Translations under genes and position numbers: made by a program | In this document: positions 43,722 through 53,123 of the stretch, piece by piece | Layout: each line of letters starts with the position of its first letter | Numbering within the stretch: position 1 is the first letter of the stretch | From: VXMT01 sp965204835 | GTDB lineage: Bacteria; Chloroflexota; Dehalococcoidia; UBA2979 | Length of the DNA stretch: 64,000 nucleotides | Assembly (NCBI GenBank): GCA_965204835.1 | Contig: OZ242017.1 | Location: 372,001-436,000, forward strand | Reading direction: 5' to 3' | Notes under the pieces: generated by a model | Database searches by the model: none | What the model saw: only the letters and a program-made list of their open reading frames with translations | Told to the model about the DNA's origin: nothing

Positions 43722-44351
43722 CTAGAGGACGACCGCCGGAATGCTCACCCTGCGCGCGAGGTGCTCGCGCGTCTCCGTCGCCAGCGGGTGGATCTCGCGG
43801 CCCATCGCGCGGTCGCGCTGCTCGGTGAGGGTGAGGTAGGCGAGCGCCGCCGCCTCGAGCGAGTCGTCGGCGAGGTCGAGCACCTGCTGGAGCGCGGGCC
43901 AGGCGGCGAGCTTCTTCTCCTCGACCTTGTCGGCGACGAACATCGACCACGCCTCGAGGCCGTAGTCGGGGTGGCCGGTGGTGTGGTAGCGGATCGCGTC
44001 GAGCACGCGCGGGTCCTGCACGTTGAAGCGCTCCTCGAGCTCGATGGCGGCGAGGGGGCCGTGCAGCAGCACCGGGCGCTCGCGCTCCAGCGGGAGCATC
44101 GGCAGGCCGCGTTCATCGGCCCGCCGCAGCCACTCCTGCTTCGAGAGGGCGCGCAGCAGGTCGTGCCCCTGGGCAGCGCGCAGCGCGGCCGCGAGGTCGG
44201 CGCCGTGGCGGCGCGCGAAGAGCTCGGTGAGCCCGACGACGCGCGCGATGTGCGCCATCATCTCGGTCGGCACCTCGGGCGCCATGCGGCCGCGCAGCGC
44301 GAAGTGGTCGGGCTCCGGGCGGAAGCGCGGGCGGTCGTCGTTCGCTGGCAT
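43722..44351 (-). CDS. HD-domain phosphohydrolase, YqeK-like
   Basis: 209 residues from ATG 44351. The late motif IRYHTTGHPDYGLEAWSMFVADKVEEKKLA closely follows the YqeK (diadenosine tetraphosphatase) pattern of HTTG followed by a helix and ADKxE (motif spans about 131-160). Upstream, ARVVGLTELFARRHGAD and QGHDLLR supply the first metal ligands. The N-terminal region is atypical, so the specific substrate is uncertain. It follows narK on the same strand, 108 bp away. Confidence 0.78.
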   Translation of the reverse strand: MPANDDRPRFRPEPDHFALRGRMAPEVPTEMMAHIARVVGLTELFARRHGADLAAALRAAQGHDLLRALSKQEWLRRADERGLPMLPLERERPVLLHGPLAAIELEERFNVQDPRVLDAIRYHTTGHPDYGLEAWSMFVADKVEEKKLAAWPALQQVLDLADDSLEAAALAYLTLTEQRDRAMGREIHPLATETREHLARRVSIPAVVL

Positions 44352-44459
44352 CGACGCCGATTGTACGGACGCGGCGGCCAGTCCGCCCACGCGAAGGCAG
44401 CGCCGGGTTCCGGCGCCGCCCGTGCGTTGGGCCGCGTGCCTGTGTGCGTCGCGTCGAGG

Positions 44460-45827
44460 CTACCGGCCGGCCTCGGCGGTGACGGGGACGGGGGCCGCGC
44501 CGCGGCGCAGCGCGAGCGCCTCGAGCATGCGCCCGCGCTCCTCGGCCTCGACCTCGGGGGCGAAGCGCACGACGAGCACCAGGCTGGAGACCAGCACCAC
44601 GAACCCGCCGAGGAACATGAACGCGTCCTGCGTCGTGATGCTCTCCGCGCGGAACAGGAAGCCCGCCGCGACCGCGCCCGCGTTGCCGCCCGCGCCGACG
44701 ATCCCGGCCACCGAGCCGAGCGCCTTGCGGTTCACGAACGGCACGACCGAGAACGTCGCGCCCTCCGACATCTGCACGAAGATGCTGAACACGATCATCG
44801 CGGGAATCGCGAGCAGCAGGACGTCCATCCGCGAGAACACGATGAGCGCGATGCCCTCGAGCAGCAGCACGATGCCGAGGAACAGCACCCGCCCGCGCAG
44901 CCCGAAGCGCACGCCGGCGAAGTCGCCGAAGACGCCGCCGAGCGTCCGCGCGAAGAGGTTCATGAGCCCGAACAGCCCCGCGATGAGTCCGGCCATGCCG
45001 ACGCTCAGCCCGAAGTGGTCGTGGTAGTAGAGCGCGGCGACGTTGTTGATGGTCAGCTCGATGCCGAAGCACGCACCGTAGATGACGAACAGCGCCCACA
45101 CGCGCGGGTCGCGCGCCGCCTCCCAGAACGAGCCCTTCGCCGCCTCGGCGGAGTCGAGCGCGCCCTGCGCCCGCAGCTCGTCGAAGTTGCCGTCCGGGGC
45201 GTCCTGGGTGAAGCGGTGGTAGGCGAGGCCGGTGATGAGCAGCGCCACGCCGGGCACCACCATCGCGACGCGCCAGCCGACGGTCTCGCCGACGCCGAGC
45301 ATCAGCACGCCCGCGAGCAGCAGCGGCATCACCATCTGCGTCACGCCGCCGCCGAGGTTCCCCCAGCCGGCCGTCGTCGCGTTGGCGGTGCCGACGACGT
45401 TCGGGGCGAACATCACCGAGGTGTGGTACTGCGTGATGACGAACGCCGCGCCGATGACGCCGATCGCGAGGCGGAAGAGCAGGAACGACTCGTAGTTCTG
45501 CGCCAGGCCGATGCCCATCACGGGCAGCGAGCCGATGATGAGCAGCCAGGTGTACGCGCGGCGCGGACCGATGCGGTCGCTCAGCCAGCCGATGACGAGC
45601 CTCGCGACGATGGTGATCGCGACCGACGCGATGATGGTGTTGCCGATCTGCGTCTGCGTCAGGTCCAGGTCGTCACGCACGATGACCATCAGGGGCGCGA
45701 TCCCGAACCAGCCGAAGAACGCGAGGAAGAACGCGAACCACGACATGTGGAACGCGCGCATCTGCACGGTCTTCAGTGAGAACAGGGAAATGCTGGTCGC
45801 CTTGTTCTGGATCTGCGCCGAGTTCAC
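44460..45827 (-). CDS. narK: Nitrate/nitrite transporter, NarK type (MFS)
   Basis: A 455-residue major-facilitator protein with 12 expected helices. I start it at GTG 45827 (AGGAG nine bases ahead), giving NSAQIQNKATSISLFSLK then QMRAFHMSWFAFFLAFFGW, the standard NarK opening. FMFLGGF, GNLGGGVTQMVMP and VGAGGNAGAVAAGF are the nitrate-signature glycine-rich helices. It lies downstream of narB and nirA, supplying nitrate for assimilation. Confidence 0.93.
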   Translation of the reverse strand: MNSAQIQNKATSISLFSLKTVQMRAFHMSWFAFFLAFFGWFGIAPLMVIVRDDLDLTQTQIGNTIIASVAITIVARLVIGWLSDRIGPRRAYTWLLIIGSLPVMGIGLAQNYESFLLFRLAIGVIGAAFVITQYHTSVMFAPNVVGTANATTAGWGNLGGGVTQMVMPLLLAGVLMLGVGETVGWRVAMVVPGVALLITGLAYHRFTQDAPDGNFDELRAQGALDSAEAAKGSFWEAARDPRVWALFVIYGACFGIELTINNVAALYYHDHFGLSVGMAGLIAGLFGLMNLFARTLGGVFGDFAGVRFGLRGRVLFLGIVLLLEGIALIVFSRMDVLLLAIPAMIVFSIFVQMSEGATFSVVPFVNRKALGSVAGIVGAGGNAGAVAAGFLFRAESITTQDAFMFLGGFVVLVSSLVLVVRFAPEVEAEERGRMLEALALRRGAAPVPVTAEAGR

Positions 45828-46000
45828 AGCCGGGTCTCCTTCCTCGCCTCGTGCGGTCGAGTAGCAGGCTAGGGTCGGCGCGTTACCGCGCCGTGCCATC
45901 GGCGTGAACTTCGGGAGACGGGCCGGTTGCCGGGGCGTGACGGCGGGTTGTCGGCGACGTAAACGCGGTGTTTCGCGCGCTCCGACCGCGCTCTGCCCGC

Positions 46001-48163
46001 TCAGGCCGCGAGTGGCTCGACGCGGACCGCGGCGAACTTGAGCTCGGGCTGCTTCGAGCGCGCGTCGATGGCCTCGCTCGTGGCGTTGTTGGTGATGGCG
46101 TGGCGGTTGAAGAGCTCGCCCCAGTGGAAGGGCGCGAAGACCGCGCCGCTGCGGATCGCGTCGGTGACGCGCGCCCGCACCTCCAGGCTGCCTCGGCGCG
46201 AGGTGACGCGCACGAGCTGCTTGTCGCGGACGCCGAGGTACCCGGCGTCGTCGGGGTGGATCTCCAGGAAGGGGTCGCGCTCGCTGCGCATCAGCTTCGG
46301 CACCTTGCCGGTGCGGGTCATCGTGTGCCACTGGTCCTTGACCCGCCCGGTGAGCAGCGCGAGCGGGTACTCGTCGCTCAGGATCTCCGCGGGCTTGCGG
46401 TAGCCCGGCGCGTGGAAGCGCGCCCGCCCGTCGGCCGTCGGGAACCGCCCCGCCTCGAACAGCCGCGGCGAGGACTCCACGCCGTTCCCGCCCCCCCCGT
46501 CGAGGGTCGCTCCCTCGGGAAACGGCCACTGGACGCCGGTGCCCGCCTCGCGCAGCACGTCGTAGCTGAGCCCGGTGATGTCGAGGTCGCGGCCGCGCGT
46601 CAGCTCGCGGTACTCGTCGAAGATCGCCTCGGTGTCCTCGTAGTCGAAGGCGTCACCGTGGCCGAGCGCGGCGGCGATGCGGCAGATGATCTGCCAGTCC
46701 GGCAGCGCCGAGCCGGGCGCCTCCCCGATCTGCTCGAGGAGGCAGATGCGCCGCTCGCTGTTGGTCATCGTGCCCGGCCGCTCGGACCACTGCGCCGCGG
46801 GCAGCAGCACGTCCGCGATGCGCCCCGTCTCGGTCGGGTAGTACGCGTCCTGCACCACGACCAGCTCGGCGCGTCGCAGCGCGGCGCGCACCCGCTCGGC
46901 GTTGGGCAGCGACGCGACGGGGTTGGTGGCGGCGATCCACACCACCTTCACCTCGTCGCGCTCGAGCGCCTCGACCATCTCGATCGCGGTCAGGCCGGGG
47001 CGGTGGGAGATCGAGCCGGGATCGAGGCCCCACGCGCGCTCCACCTCGGCGCGGTGCCCGGCGTCGGCGACGAGGCGGTGGCCGGGCAGCGTTGTGGCGA
47101 GGCCGCCGCACTCGCGGCCGCCCATGGCGTTGGGCTGGCCGGTGAGCGAGAACGGCCCCGCGCCCGGCTTCCCGATGTTGCCCGTGGCCAGCGAGAGGTT
47201 GATCAGCGCGAGGTTCTTGTCGACCCCCGACGTGCTCTGGTTCGCGCCCATCGTCCACAGGCTGAGCATCGGCCCGTTCGTCGCGATGATGCGCGCCGCG
47301 TCGACGATCTCCTGCGCGTCGAGCCCCGTCACCGACGACGCCCGCTCGGCGGACCAGCCGTCGAGCGCCTGCTCGACCGCCGCCCACCCGCTCGTGTGCT
47401 CCTCGATGAACGCTGCGTCGAGGCCGCCCGCGAGGCGCACCTCGAAGAGCAGCGAGAGCAGCAACGCGACGTCGGTGCCGGGCAGCACCGGCAGGTGGAT
47501 GTCGGCGATCTCGGCGGTGCGGGTGCGCCGCGGGTCGACGACGATGACCTTGACGCCGTCGCGGTCGGCGCGCTTCCGCGCCTTGATGCGGTCGAAGAGG
47601 ATCGGGTGGCAGGCTTCGACGTTCGCGCCGAGGATCAGGAACGTGTTGGCCGCCTCGATGTCCTCGTAGGACGCGGGCGGCGAGTCCGCGCCGAAGGCGA
47701 GGTTGTAGGCCGCGACGGCGCTGGCCATGCACAGCCGCGAGTTCGTGTCCTGGTTGTTGGTGCCGATGAACCCCTTCGCGAGCTTCCCGAACAGGTAGTA
47801 GTCCTCCGTCGGCAGCTGGCCGGAGCCGTAGAGCATGACCGAGTCCGGCCCATGCTCGGCGACGTTGCGGCGGATCGCGTCGGCGACGCGGTCGATGGCC
47901 TCGTCCCAGCCGGTGACGCGGGTGTGCGCGCCCTTGCGGTCGCGGACCATCGGGGTGAGCAGGCGGTCGCCGGTGTCGAAGACCTGGCCGAGCAGCGCGC
48001 CCTTGGCGCAGAGCTTGCCCTTGTTGACCGGGTGGTCGGGGTCGCCTCGCACTTCGAGCGCGACGCCGTCCTTCGCGCGTGCGAGCAGGCCGCAGCCGGT
48101 GCCGCAGTAGCAGCAGACCGAGCGTCGCCAGCCGTCACCCGCGAGCAGCGGCAGCCTTGCCAC
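46001..48163 (-). CDS. narB: Assimilatory nitrate reductase catalytic subunit (molybdopterin, 4Fe-4S)
   Basis: Reduces nitrate to nitrite in the cytoplasm. 720 residues, similar in length to ferredoxin-dependent NarB. The N-terminal [4Fe-4S] site is Cys17, Cys20, Cys24 and Cys52 (CCYCGTGCG ... GKLCAKG). Molybdopterin-binding text includes TNNQDTNSRLCMASAVAAY (Mo-ligand Cys region) and ATNPVASLPNAERV; the C-terminal dinucleotide-binding domain starts near LALLTGRVKDQWHTMTRTGK. GTG start at 48163, 6 bp after nirA. Confidence 0.94.
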   Translation of the reverse strand: MARLPLLAGDGWRRSVCCYCGTGCGLLARAKDGVALEVRGDPDHPVNKGKLCAKGALLGQVFDTGDRLLTPMVRDRKGAHTRVTGWDEAIDRVADAIRRNVAEHGPDSVMLYGSGQLPTEDYYLFGKLAKGFIGTNNQDTNSRLCMASAVAAYNLAFGADSPPASYEDIEAANTFLILGANVEACHPILFDRIKARKRADRDGVKVIVVDPRRTRTAEIADIHLPVLPGTDVALLLSLLFEVRLAGGLDAAFIEEHTSGWAAVEQALDGWSAERASSVTGLDAQEIVDAARIIATNGPMLSLWTMGANQSTSGVDKNLALINLSLATGNIGKPGAGPFSLTGQPNAMGGRECGGLATTLPGHRLVADAGHRAEVERAWGLDPGSISHRPGLTAIEMVEALERDEVKVVWIAATNPVASLPNAERVRAALRRAELVVVQDAYYPTETGRIADVLLPAAQWSERPGTMTNSERRICLLEQIGEAPGSALPDWQIICRIAAALGHGDAFDYEDTEAIFDEYRELTRGRDLDITGLSYDVLREAGTGVQWPFPEGATLDGGGGNGVESSPRLFEAGRFPTADGRARFHAPGYRKPAEILSDEYPLALLTGRVKDQWHTMTRTGKVPKLMRSERDPFLEIHPDDAGYLGVRDKQLVRVTSRRGSLEVRARVTDAIRSGAVFAPFHWGELFNRHAITNNATSEAIDARSKQPELKFAAVRVEPLAA

Positions 48164-48169
48164 GTCGCA

Positions 48170-49696
48170 TCACCCGACGGCGACGAGGGCGCGCTCGCGC
48201 AGCGCCCCGGCCCCACGCAGCGACCGTAGCTGCGCCGCCACCGCCTCCGGCAGGTCCGGCGTCAGCACGCCCTCGGCGATGCGATCGCCGAGCCGCGCGC
48301 TGTCACCGAGGCAGCCGCCGGCGAAGATGTCCGCCGCGTCCAGGATCTCGCCGTCGACGCGCTGGCGGTCGCCGAGCAGGCCGATCTCGCCCGCGCGGTG
48401 CTGGCCGCAGGCGTGCGGGCAGCCCGACATCTGGATGCGCACCGGCTCGTCGATCTCGTAGCGCTCCTCGAGCGCGCCGGCGAGCTTCAGCGCCTCGGCC
48501 TTGGTGTCGATGAGGCTGAAGTGGCAGTAGTCGTTGCCCGTGCACGTCACCATCGAGCGCACCCACGGCGAGGGCTTCGGGCTGTACGTCTCCAGCAGCG
48601 GCTCGGCGAGCAGCGCGCCGAGGGACTCGTCGGGCACGTCGGGGATGAGCACGTTCTGCTGCACGGTGAGCCGCAGCTCGGCGCTGCCGTACTCGGCGGC
48701 CAGCCGCCCGAACTCGATCAGGTCGTCGCCGCTCACGCGCCCCACGGGCACGAGGCACCCGACCACGCTGCGCCCGGGCTGGCGCTGCGGCGAGATGCCG
48801 ATGTGGTCGCCGCCGTGCCTGGTCGTCGCGGACTCGGCCGCGCGCTCCAGCGCGACGCCCATGCGCTCCTCGACGGCCGCGCGGAAGCGCTCGATGCCCC
48901 ACTCGCCGAGCAGCACCTTGAGCCGCGCCTGCTTGCGCTGCTCGCGCGGCCCGTGGTCCCGGAACACCTCGAGGATCGCGAGCGCGACCGGCACGACGCC
49001 CTCGGCCTCCACGAACACGTCGAGGGGCCGTGCCAGCTCGGGCTGCTGCCCGCCGAGTGCGCCGCCGACGAGCACGTTGAAGCCGGCGACCTCGCGGCCG
49101 GCCTCGACGCGCGTCGCGGGCGCGAACGAGAGGTCGTGCGTCTGGGCGTGCGTGCAGTCCTCGCGGCATCCGGTGATGGAGAGGTTGAACTTGCGCGGCA
49201 GGTTGCTGAACCGCTTGCCGCCGATGATCGCCTGCTGGAGCCGCTCGCCGAGCGTGCGCGCGTCGATCAGCTCGTCGGCGTCGAGGCCCGCGAGGGGGCA
49301 GCCGACGACGTTGCGGACGTTGTCCATGCCGCTCTGCTGCGAGTTGAGCCCGGCGGCGGCTAGGCGCTGCAGGACCCACGGGGCGTCCTCGATGGTGATC
49401 CAGCGGAGCTGGATGTTCTGGCGTGTGGTGATGTCGGCCGTGCCGCGGCCGCAGCGGTTGGCGATCTCGCCGATGGCCGTGATCTGCTCCGACGTGAGCA
49501 CGCCGTTGGGGATGCGCATCCGCAGCATGAAGTAGCCCGGCGTCGCCTTGCGGTGGAAGAGGCCGTACCACTTGAGGCGCTCGAAGTCGTCGGCCGGGAT
49601 GGCGTCGACGCCCTCGACGGCGTAGCGGTAGAGGTCGGGCAGGACGTCGAGGCCGTCCTTCGCGTCCTTGATCGCCTCGATGCGGTTGGGAGCCAT
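48170..49696 (-). CDS. nirA: Ferredoxin-type nitrite (or sulfite) reductase
   Basis: Six-electron reduction of nitrite to ammonium using siroheme and a [4Fe-4S] cluster. 508 residues. The cluster cysteines are in CTGNDYC and, about 40 residues on, SGCPHACGQH. TTRQNIQLRW and RKFNLSITGCREDC are further family landmarks. The linkage to narB and narK strongly favours nitrite over sulfite as substrate. First gene of the operon; GGAGGAGG lies ahead of the ATG. Confidence 0.92.
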   Translation of the reverse strand: MAPNRIEAIKDAKDGLDVLPDLYRYAVEGVDAIPADDFERLKWYGLFHRKATPGYFMLRMRIPNGVLTSEQITAIGEIANRCGRGTADITTRQNIQLRWITIEDAPWVLQRLAAAGLNSQQSGMDNVRNVVGCPLAGLDADELIDARTLGERLQQAIIGGKRFSNLPRKFNLSITGCREDCTHAQTHDLSFAPATRVEAGREVAGFNVLVGGALGGQQPELARPLDVFVEAEGVVPVALAILEVFRDHGPREQRKQARLKVLLGEWGIERFRAAVEERMGVALERAAESATTRHGGDHIGISPQRQPGRSVVGCLVPVGRVSGDDLIEFGRLAAEYGSAELRLTVQQNVLIPDVPDESLGALLAEPLLETYSPKPSPWVRSMVTCTGNDYCHFSLIDTKAEALKLAGALEERYEIDEPVRIQMSGCPHACGQHRAGEIGLLGDRQRVDGEILDAADIFAGGCLGDSARLGDRIAEGVLTPDLPEAVAAQLRSLRGAGALRERALVAVG

Positions 49697-49754
49697 GGGC
49701 GTCCTCCTCCGCGGTCAGGGTGGCGAGCGCGCGTTACGTCGCCGGGAAGCTCGC

Positions 49755-49781
49755 GTGAACGGCGCGTGAACACTCGTTTAC
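49755..49781. promoter_or_regulatory. Phased GTGAAC elements upstream of nirA
   Basis: Plus-strand GTGAAC at 49755 and 49766 (11-bp period) and GTTTAC at 49776, in the otherwise plain gap between nirA and the AIM24 gene. A similar GTGAAC with a second GAGACG at 11-bp period lies before narK (45904-45920). One-turn spacing of GTxAC-like half-sites is reminiscent of GlnR-type nitrogen boxes; this is an inference. Confidence 0.35.
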
Positions 49782-49914
49782 CGGCGCGTTGCGAAATCCG
49801 TGGCGTTCGAGGGCTCAAACAGGGCGCACAGCACCGCGCCCTGGGCCACAATGGAAGCGGTGGGGCAGGGCCGGGCGGAGGTGCAGCCTCGGTCCACATA
49901 CGGAGGGATCCGCC

Positions 49915-50700
49915 ATGACCATGCGCAGCCACGTGATCGACTACCGCATCCACGGCGACGACTTGCAGTTCGTCGAGGTCGAGCTCGACCCCGGCGAGAC
50001 CGTCATCGGCGAGGCCGGCGCGATGATGTTCCTCGACGCGGGCGTGAAGTTCGAGACCAAGCTCGGCGACGGCAGTGACCCGGATCAAGGGAAGCTCAGG
50101 AGCTTCTGGGGCGCGGCCAAGCGCGTCATGTCGCAGGAGTCGTTCTTCATCACGCACTTCACCAACGAGGGGCGCGGCAAGCAGACCGTGGCCTTTTCGG
50201 CTGAGTTCCCCGGCAAGATCGTCCCAATGGACCTCGGAGCGCTCGGCGGCGAGATCATCGCTCAGAAGGACGCGTTCCTCTGCGCGGCACTCGGCACCAA
50301 GCTCGACATCGCCTTCCAGCGGCCGATGGCCGGCCTCTTCGGCGGCGAGGGCTTCATCCTCCAGCGCCTCCAGGGCGACGGGCTGGCCTTCGTCTCGGTC
50401 GGCGGCACGGTGATCGAGAAGGATCTGCAGGGCGGGGCGATCTCCGTAGACACCGGCTGCATCGTCGCCTTTGAGCCCTCTGTCGATTACTCCATCGAGC
50501 GTGCCGACAACCTCAAGTCGATGATCTTCGGCGGCGAAGGCCTGTTCCTCGCGCGGCTGTCCGGTCACGGCAAGGTGTGGTTGCAGTCGTTGCCGTTCTC
50601 GCGCCTGGCGAACCGGATCATCGCGAACGCCCCGAGCGCGGGCGGCAGTTCCAGCGGCGAGGGCTCCATCCTCGGCGGCTTCGGGCTCGGCCAGCGCTAG
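49915..50700 (+). CDS. AIM24/TIGR00266 family protein
   Basis: A 261-residue beta-rich protein of the AIM24 family, starting at ATG 49915 with GGAGGGATC upstream. Landmarks are VEVELDPGETVIGEAGAMMFLD near residues 20-41, ALGGEIIAQKDAFLCA, and LQRLQGDGLAFVSVGG. The fold is a double-psi/TRAP-like beta sandwich seen in tryptophan RNA-binding attenuator relatives. The bacterial function is unknown. It converges with the next HAD gene, overlapping by 4 bases. Confidence 0.9.
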   Translation: MTMRSHVIDYRIHGDDLQFVEVELDPGETVIGEAGAMMFLDAGVKFETKLGDGSDPDQGKLRSFWGAAKRVMSQESFFITHFTNEGRGKQTVAFSAEFPGKIVPMDLGALGGEIIAQKDAFLCAALGTKLDIAFQRPMAGLFGGEGFILQRLQGDGLAFVSVGGTVIEKDLQGGAISVDTGCIVAFEPSVDYSIERADNLKSMIFGGEGLFLARLSGHGKVWLQSLPFSRLANRIIANAPSAGGSSSGEGSILGGFGLGQR

Positions 50701-51368
50701 CCGGGGCGCAGCACCTCGGCGCCCAGCGCCGCGAACGCGGCGATCGATGCCAGCCGCAGGTCAGGGGGAGGCGGTGACGCCTCCCCCGCGCGCGCGTAGC
50801 GCCCCTGCTCCACGAGCACCGTCGTCACCCGCTCGCCGAGCGCGGCCTTGATGGCGGCGTGGATCGCGGGGTTGTCGTCCACGACGACGTAGTGGCCGGC
50901 GGGGTAGCGCACGCGGATGTCGTCCAGCTCGCGCTCCTTGTGGGCGTAGACGAGCACGCGGCCCTCGACGGCCGCGTCGACGCCCGTCGCGCGCGCCTTG
51001 TGACGCTGGAACCCCGAGTCGCCGTCCGTCACCAGCACCGGGAGCCCGAGGGTGCGCGCGTGTGCAAGCGCGTCGAGGGCGCCCGGGAACAGCAGCGCGG
51101 CGTAGTCCACGCCGTACACCGCCTGCGCCAGCGGCGGGAGCAGCGACGCGTCGCCGCGCTCGCGCCCGAGCCGCTTCATCGCCTCGCGCACGTCGACGTA
51201 GCCAAGAGCCTCGCGCACCTCCTCGTAGCACCCCCAGAAGCGCCCCGCGGTCGCTTCGCCGAGCGACGCGCGGATGCCGGCGTCGATCGCCGCACGCGCG
51301 CCGTCGGCGTCGAGGAGGGTGTTGTCGAGGTCGAACAGCAGGACCGTGGAGGCCTCGGAGGTCGACAC
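50697..51368 (-). CDS. HAD-superfamily hydrolase
   Basis: 223 residues with motif I LLFDLDNTLLDADGARA, motif II LPVLVTDGDSGFQ, a lysine in KARATG/HKERELD and an acidic motif IV reading VVVDDNPAIHAAIKAALGE. The Asn in DLDNTL and the TDGDS motif are common variants. Substrate unknown. It lies 13 bp downstream of the amidohydrolase gene on the same strand. Confidence 0.85.
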   Translation of the reverse strand: MSTSEASTVLLFDLDNTLLDADGARAAIDAGIRASLGEATAGRFWGCYEEVREALGYVDVREAMKRLGRERGDASLLPPLAQAVYGVDYAALLFPGALDALAHARTLGLPVLVTDGDSGFQRHKARATGVDAAVEGRVLVYAHKERELDDIRVRYPAGHYVVVDDNPAIHAAIKAALGERVTTVLVEQGRYARAGEASPPPPDLRLASIAAFAALGAEVLRPG

Positions 51369-51381
51369 GAGTCGCGGCGGG

Positions 51382-52617
51382 CTAGCCGGAGATGCGGTCG
51401 ACGGCCGTCTTGCCGCCCTGCATGACGAGGCAGATGCGCTCGCGCTGCTGCAGCAGCGTGATGTCGGCCAGCGGGTCGCCGTCGACGACGATGAGGTCGG
51501 CGAGCTTGCCGGGTTCGAGGGTGCCGACCTCGGCGTCCATGTGAACGCACTCGGCGGCCGTCTTCGTGGTCGCGACGATGGCTTCCATCGGCGTCATGCC
51601 GTGCTCGACCATGAGCTCGAGTTCCCACGCGTTGGTGCCGTGCGTACCCACCCCGCAGTCGGTCCCCATCGCGACCTTCACGCCCGCCTCGTGCGCCGCG
51701 CGGAAGCTGCGCGCGTTCGCCTCGATCACCTCGTGCGCCTTGCGCAGCGACTGCGGCAGTACCGACTCGGGCGACGCCTCGGCGTTGAGCACGACGCTGC
51801 GAGGGGCGTGCAGCGTGGGCACGAGGAACGAGCCCTGCTCTTGCATGATCGCGATCGCCTCGTCGTCCAGGTAGAAGCCGTGCTCGATGGACTCGACGCC
51901 GGCGCGCAGCGCGTTCTTGATGCCCTCGGTGGCCTGCGCGTGCGACATGCACGTCTTCCCGTGCATGCGCGCCTCGTAGACCATGATCGCGATCTCGTCC
52001 TGCGTGAACTGCGGCGAGCCCGGCTCGTCCGAGGGGGAGAGCACGCCGCCCGTGGCGTGCAGCTTGATGAAGTCGGCGCCCGCTCGCAGCACCGTGCGCA
52101 CCGTCTTGCGCACCTCGTCGGGGCCGTCGCAGATGTGCTCCGGCCACTCCGGCCCGCGGTCGCCGCTGAGCGTCCCGCCTGACGGCATCGTGCCGTCGCC
52201 ATGCCCGCCGGTCTGCGAGAGCGCGACGATGGCGAGCCGCATCCGCGGCGCGGGGATCAGCCCGCGCTCGGCCGCGAGCTTGAAGCCGACGGGCGTCCCG
52301 GCCGCGTCGCGCACCGTGGTGAAGCCCGCCTCGAGGGTCTCGCGGGCGTTCTCCGCCGCCTCGAACGCGTTGAGCGTCGGCGGGGTGAGCGCGCGCTGCT
52401 GCATCGTCTTGCGAGAGCCGTAGAGGTGGACGTGCGAGTCGATCATGCCGGGCATGACCGTCGCGCCGCCCGCGTCGATCACCTCGGCGTTATCGGGCAG
52501 TGTGTCGATGCGCCCCACGGCCGCGATGCGGCCTTCCTCGATGACCACGCTGGCGTTGGGGACGGGGTCGGCGCCCGTGCCGTCGATGAGCGTGGCGCCG
52601 GTGACGACGGTGGTCAT
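51382..52617 (-). CDS. Amidohydrolase (imidazolonepropionase/prolidase-like)
   Basis: 411 residues from ATG 52617. The composite beta-sandwich start TGATLIDGTG and IEEGRIAAVG leads to the metal motif GMIDSHVHLYGS. Further metal ligands: KLHATGG (Lys/His region), SHAQATEGI, SIEHGFYLDDEAI, and MGTDCGVGTHGTNAWELE with the final Asp. This group includes Xaa-Pro and Xaa-Arg dipeptidases of the amidohydrolase superfamily, and similar annotations are often generic. The real substrate is undetermined. Confidence 0.88.
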   Translation of the reverse strand: MTTVVTGATLIDGTGADPVPNASVVIEEGRIAAVGRIDTLPDNAEVIDAGGATVMPGMIDSHVHLYGSRKTMQQRALTPPTLNAFEAAENARETLEAGFTTVRDAAGTPVGFKLAAERGLIPAPRMRLAIVALSQTGGHGDGTMPSGGTLSGDRGPEWPEHICDGPDEVRKTVRTVLRAGADFIKLHATGGVLSPSDEPGSPQFTQDEIAIMVYEARMHGKTCMSHAQATEGIKNALRAGVESIEHGFYLDDEAIAIMQEQGSFLVPTLHAPRSVVLNAEASPESVLPQSLRKAHEVIEANARSFRAAHEAGVKVAMGTDCGVGTHGTNAWELELMVEHGMTPMEAIVATTKTAAECVHMDAEVGTLEPGKLADLIVVDGDPLADITLLQQRERICLVMQGGKTAVDRISG

Positions 52618-52742
52618 GGGTGGCCTCCTCGCGCGTTTCGCATGATAGCCGGGGCGGGGCGGCATGGGACGCGCGCGGGTGCCACAATGCGCGCGAGCAC
52701 GGGTGCGGCGCGCTGGTGGCGTCGCGCGAGTCCTGGAGCACG

Positions 52743-53114
52743 ATGATGGCGACGTACTTCCTGCTGATCACCCTCACGCCCGAGGGGCGCGCGGCCTCGT
52801 TCGAGGATCCGGCGCGGCTGCTGCGCATCGAGCGCGAGACCGAGGGGCCGGGCGTCGAGTGCCTCGGGCTCTACGGCGTGCTCGGCCACTACGACTTCAT
52901 CAGCATGGTCGAGGCCGACGACAACGAGGCGGTCGCGCAGTTCTCGCTGGAGTACGGCGTGCGCGCCGGCGCGCACATCGAGACGCTGCCCGCCGTCCCG
53001 ATCAGCCGCTTCGAGCACCACGACCCGCGGGGCCTGGATACGGGAGACGCCGAGGTGGTGCTGAACCTCCCCGGCGTCTCCGGACTGGACGATCCGGACG
53101 GCGCTCCCGCCTAG
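52743..53114 (+). CDS. GYD-domain protein
   Basis: A 123-residue protein of the GYD family: TYFLLITLTPEGRAASFEDP at the N-terminus, VLGHYDFISMVEADDNEA as the diagnostic GxYDxxxxxExxD core, and a C-terminal strand. Members form small dimeric alpha/beta barrels of unknown function. Two start codons (52743, 52746) are adjacent. The C-terminal 25 residues are an acidic extension. Confidence 0.82.
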   Translation: MMATYFLLITLTPEGRAASFEDPARLLRIERETEGPGVECLGLYGVLGHYDFISMVEADDNEAVAQFSLEYGVRAGAHIETLPAVPISRFEHHDPRGLDTGDAEVVLNLPGVSGLDDPDGAPA

Positions 53115-53123
53115 GCTCGCTCC

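Noticed and set aside
43761..48229. Long plus-strand frames opposite narK and narB (672 and 753 codons)
   Set aside because: Low-complexity His/Asp/Arg/Glu text antisense to well-defined nitrate genes.
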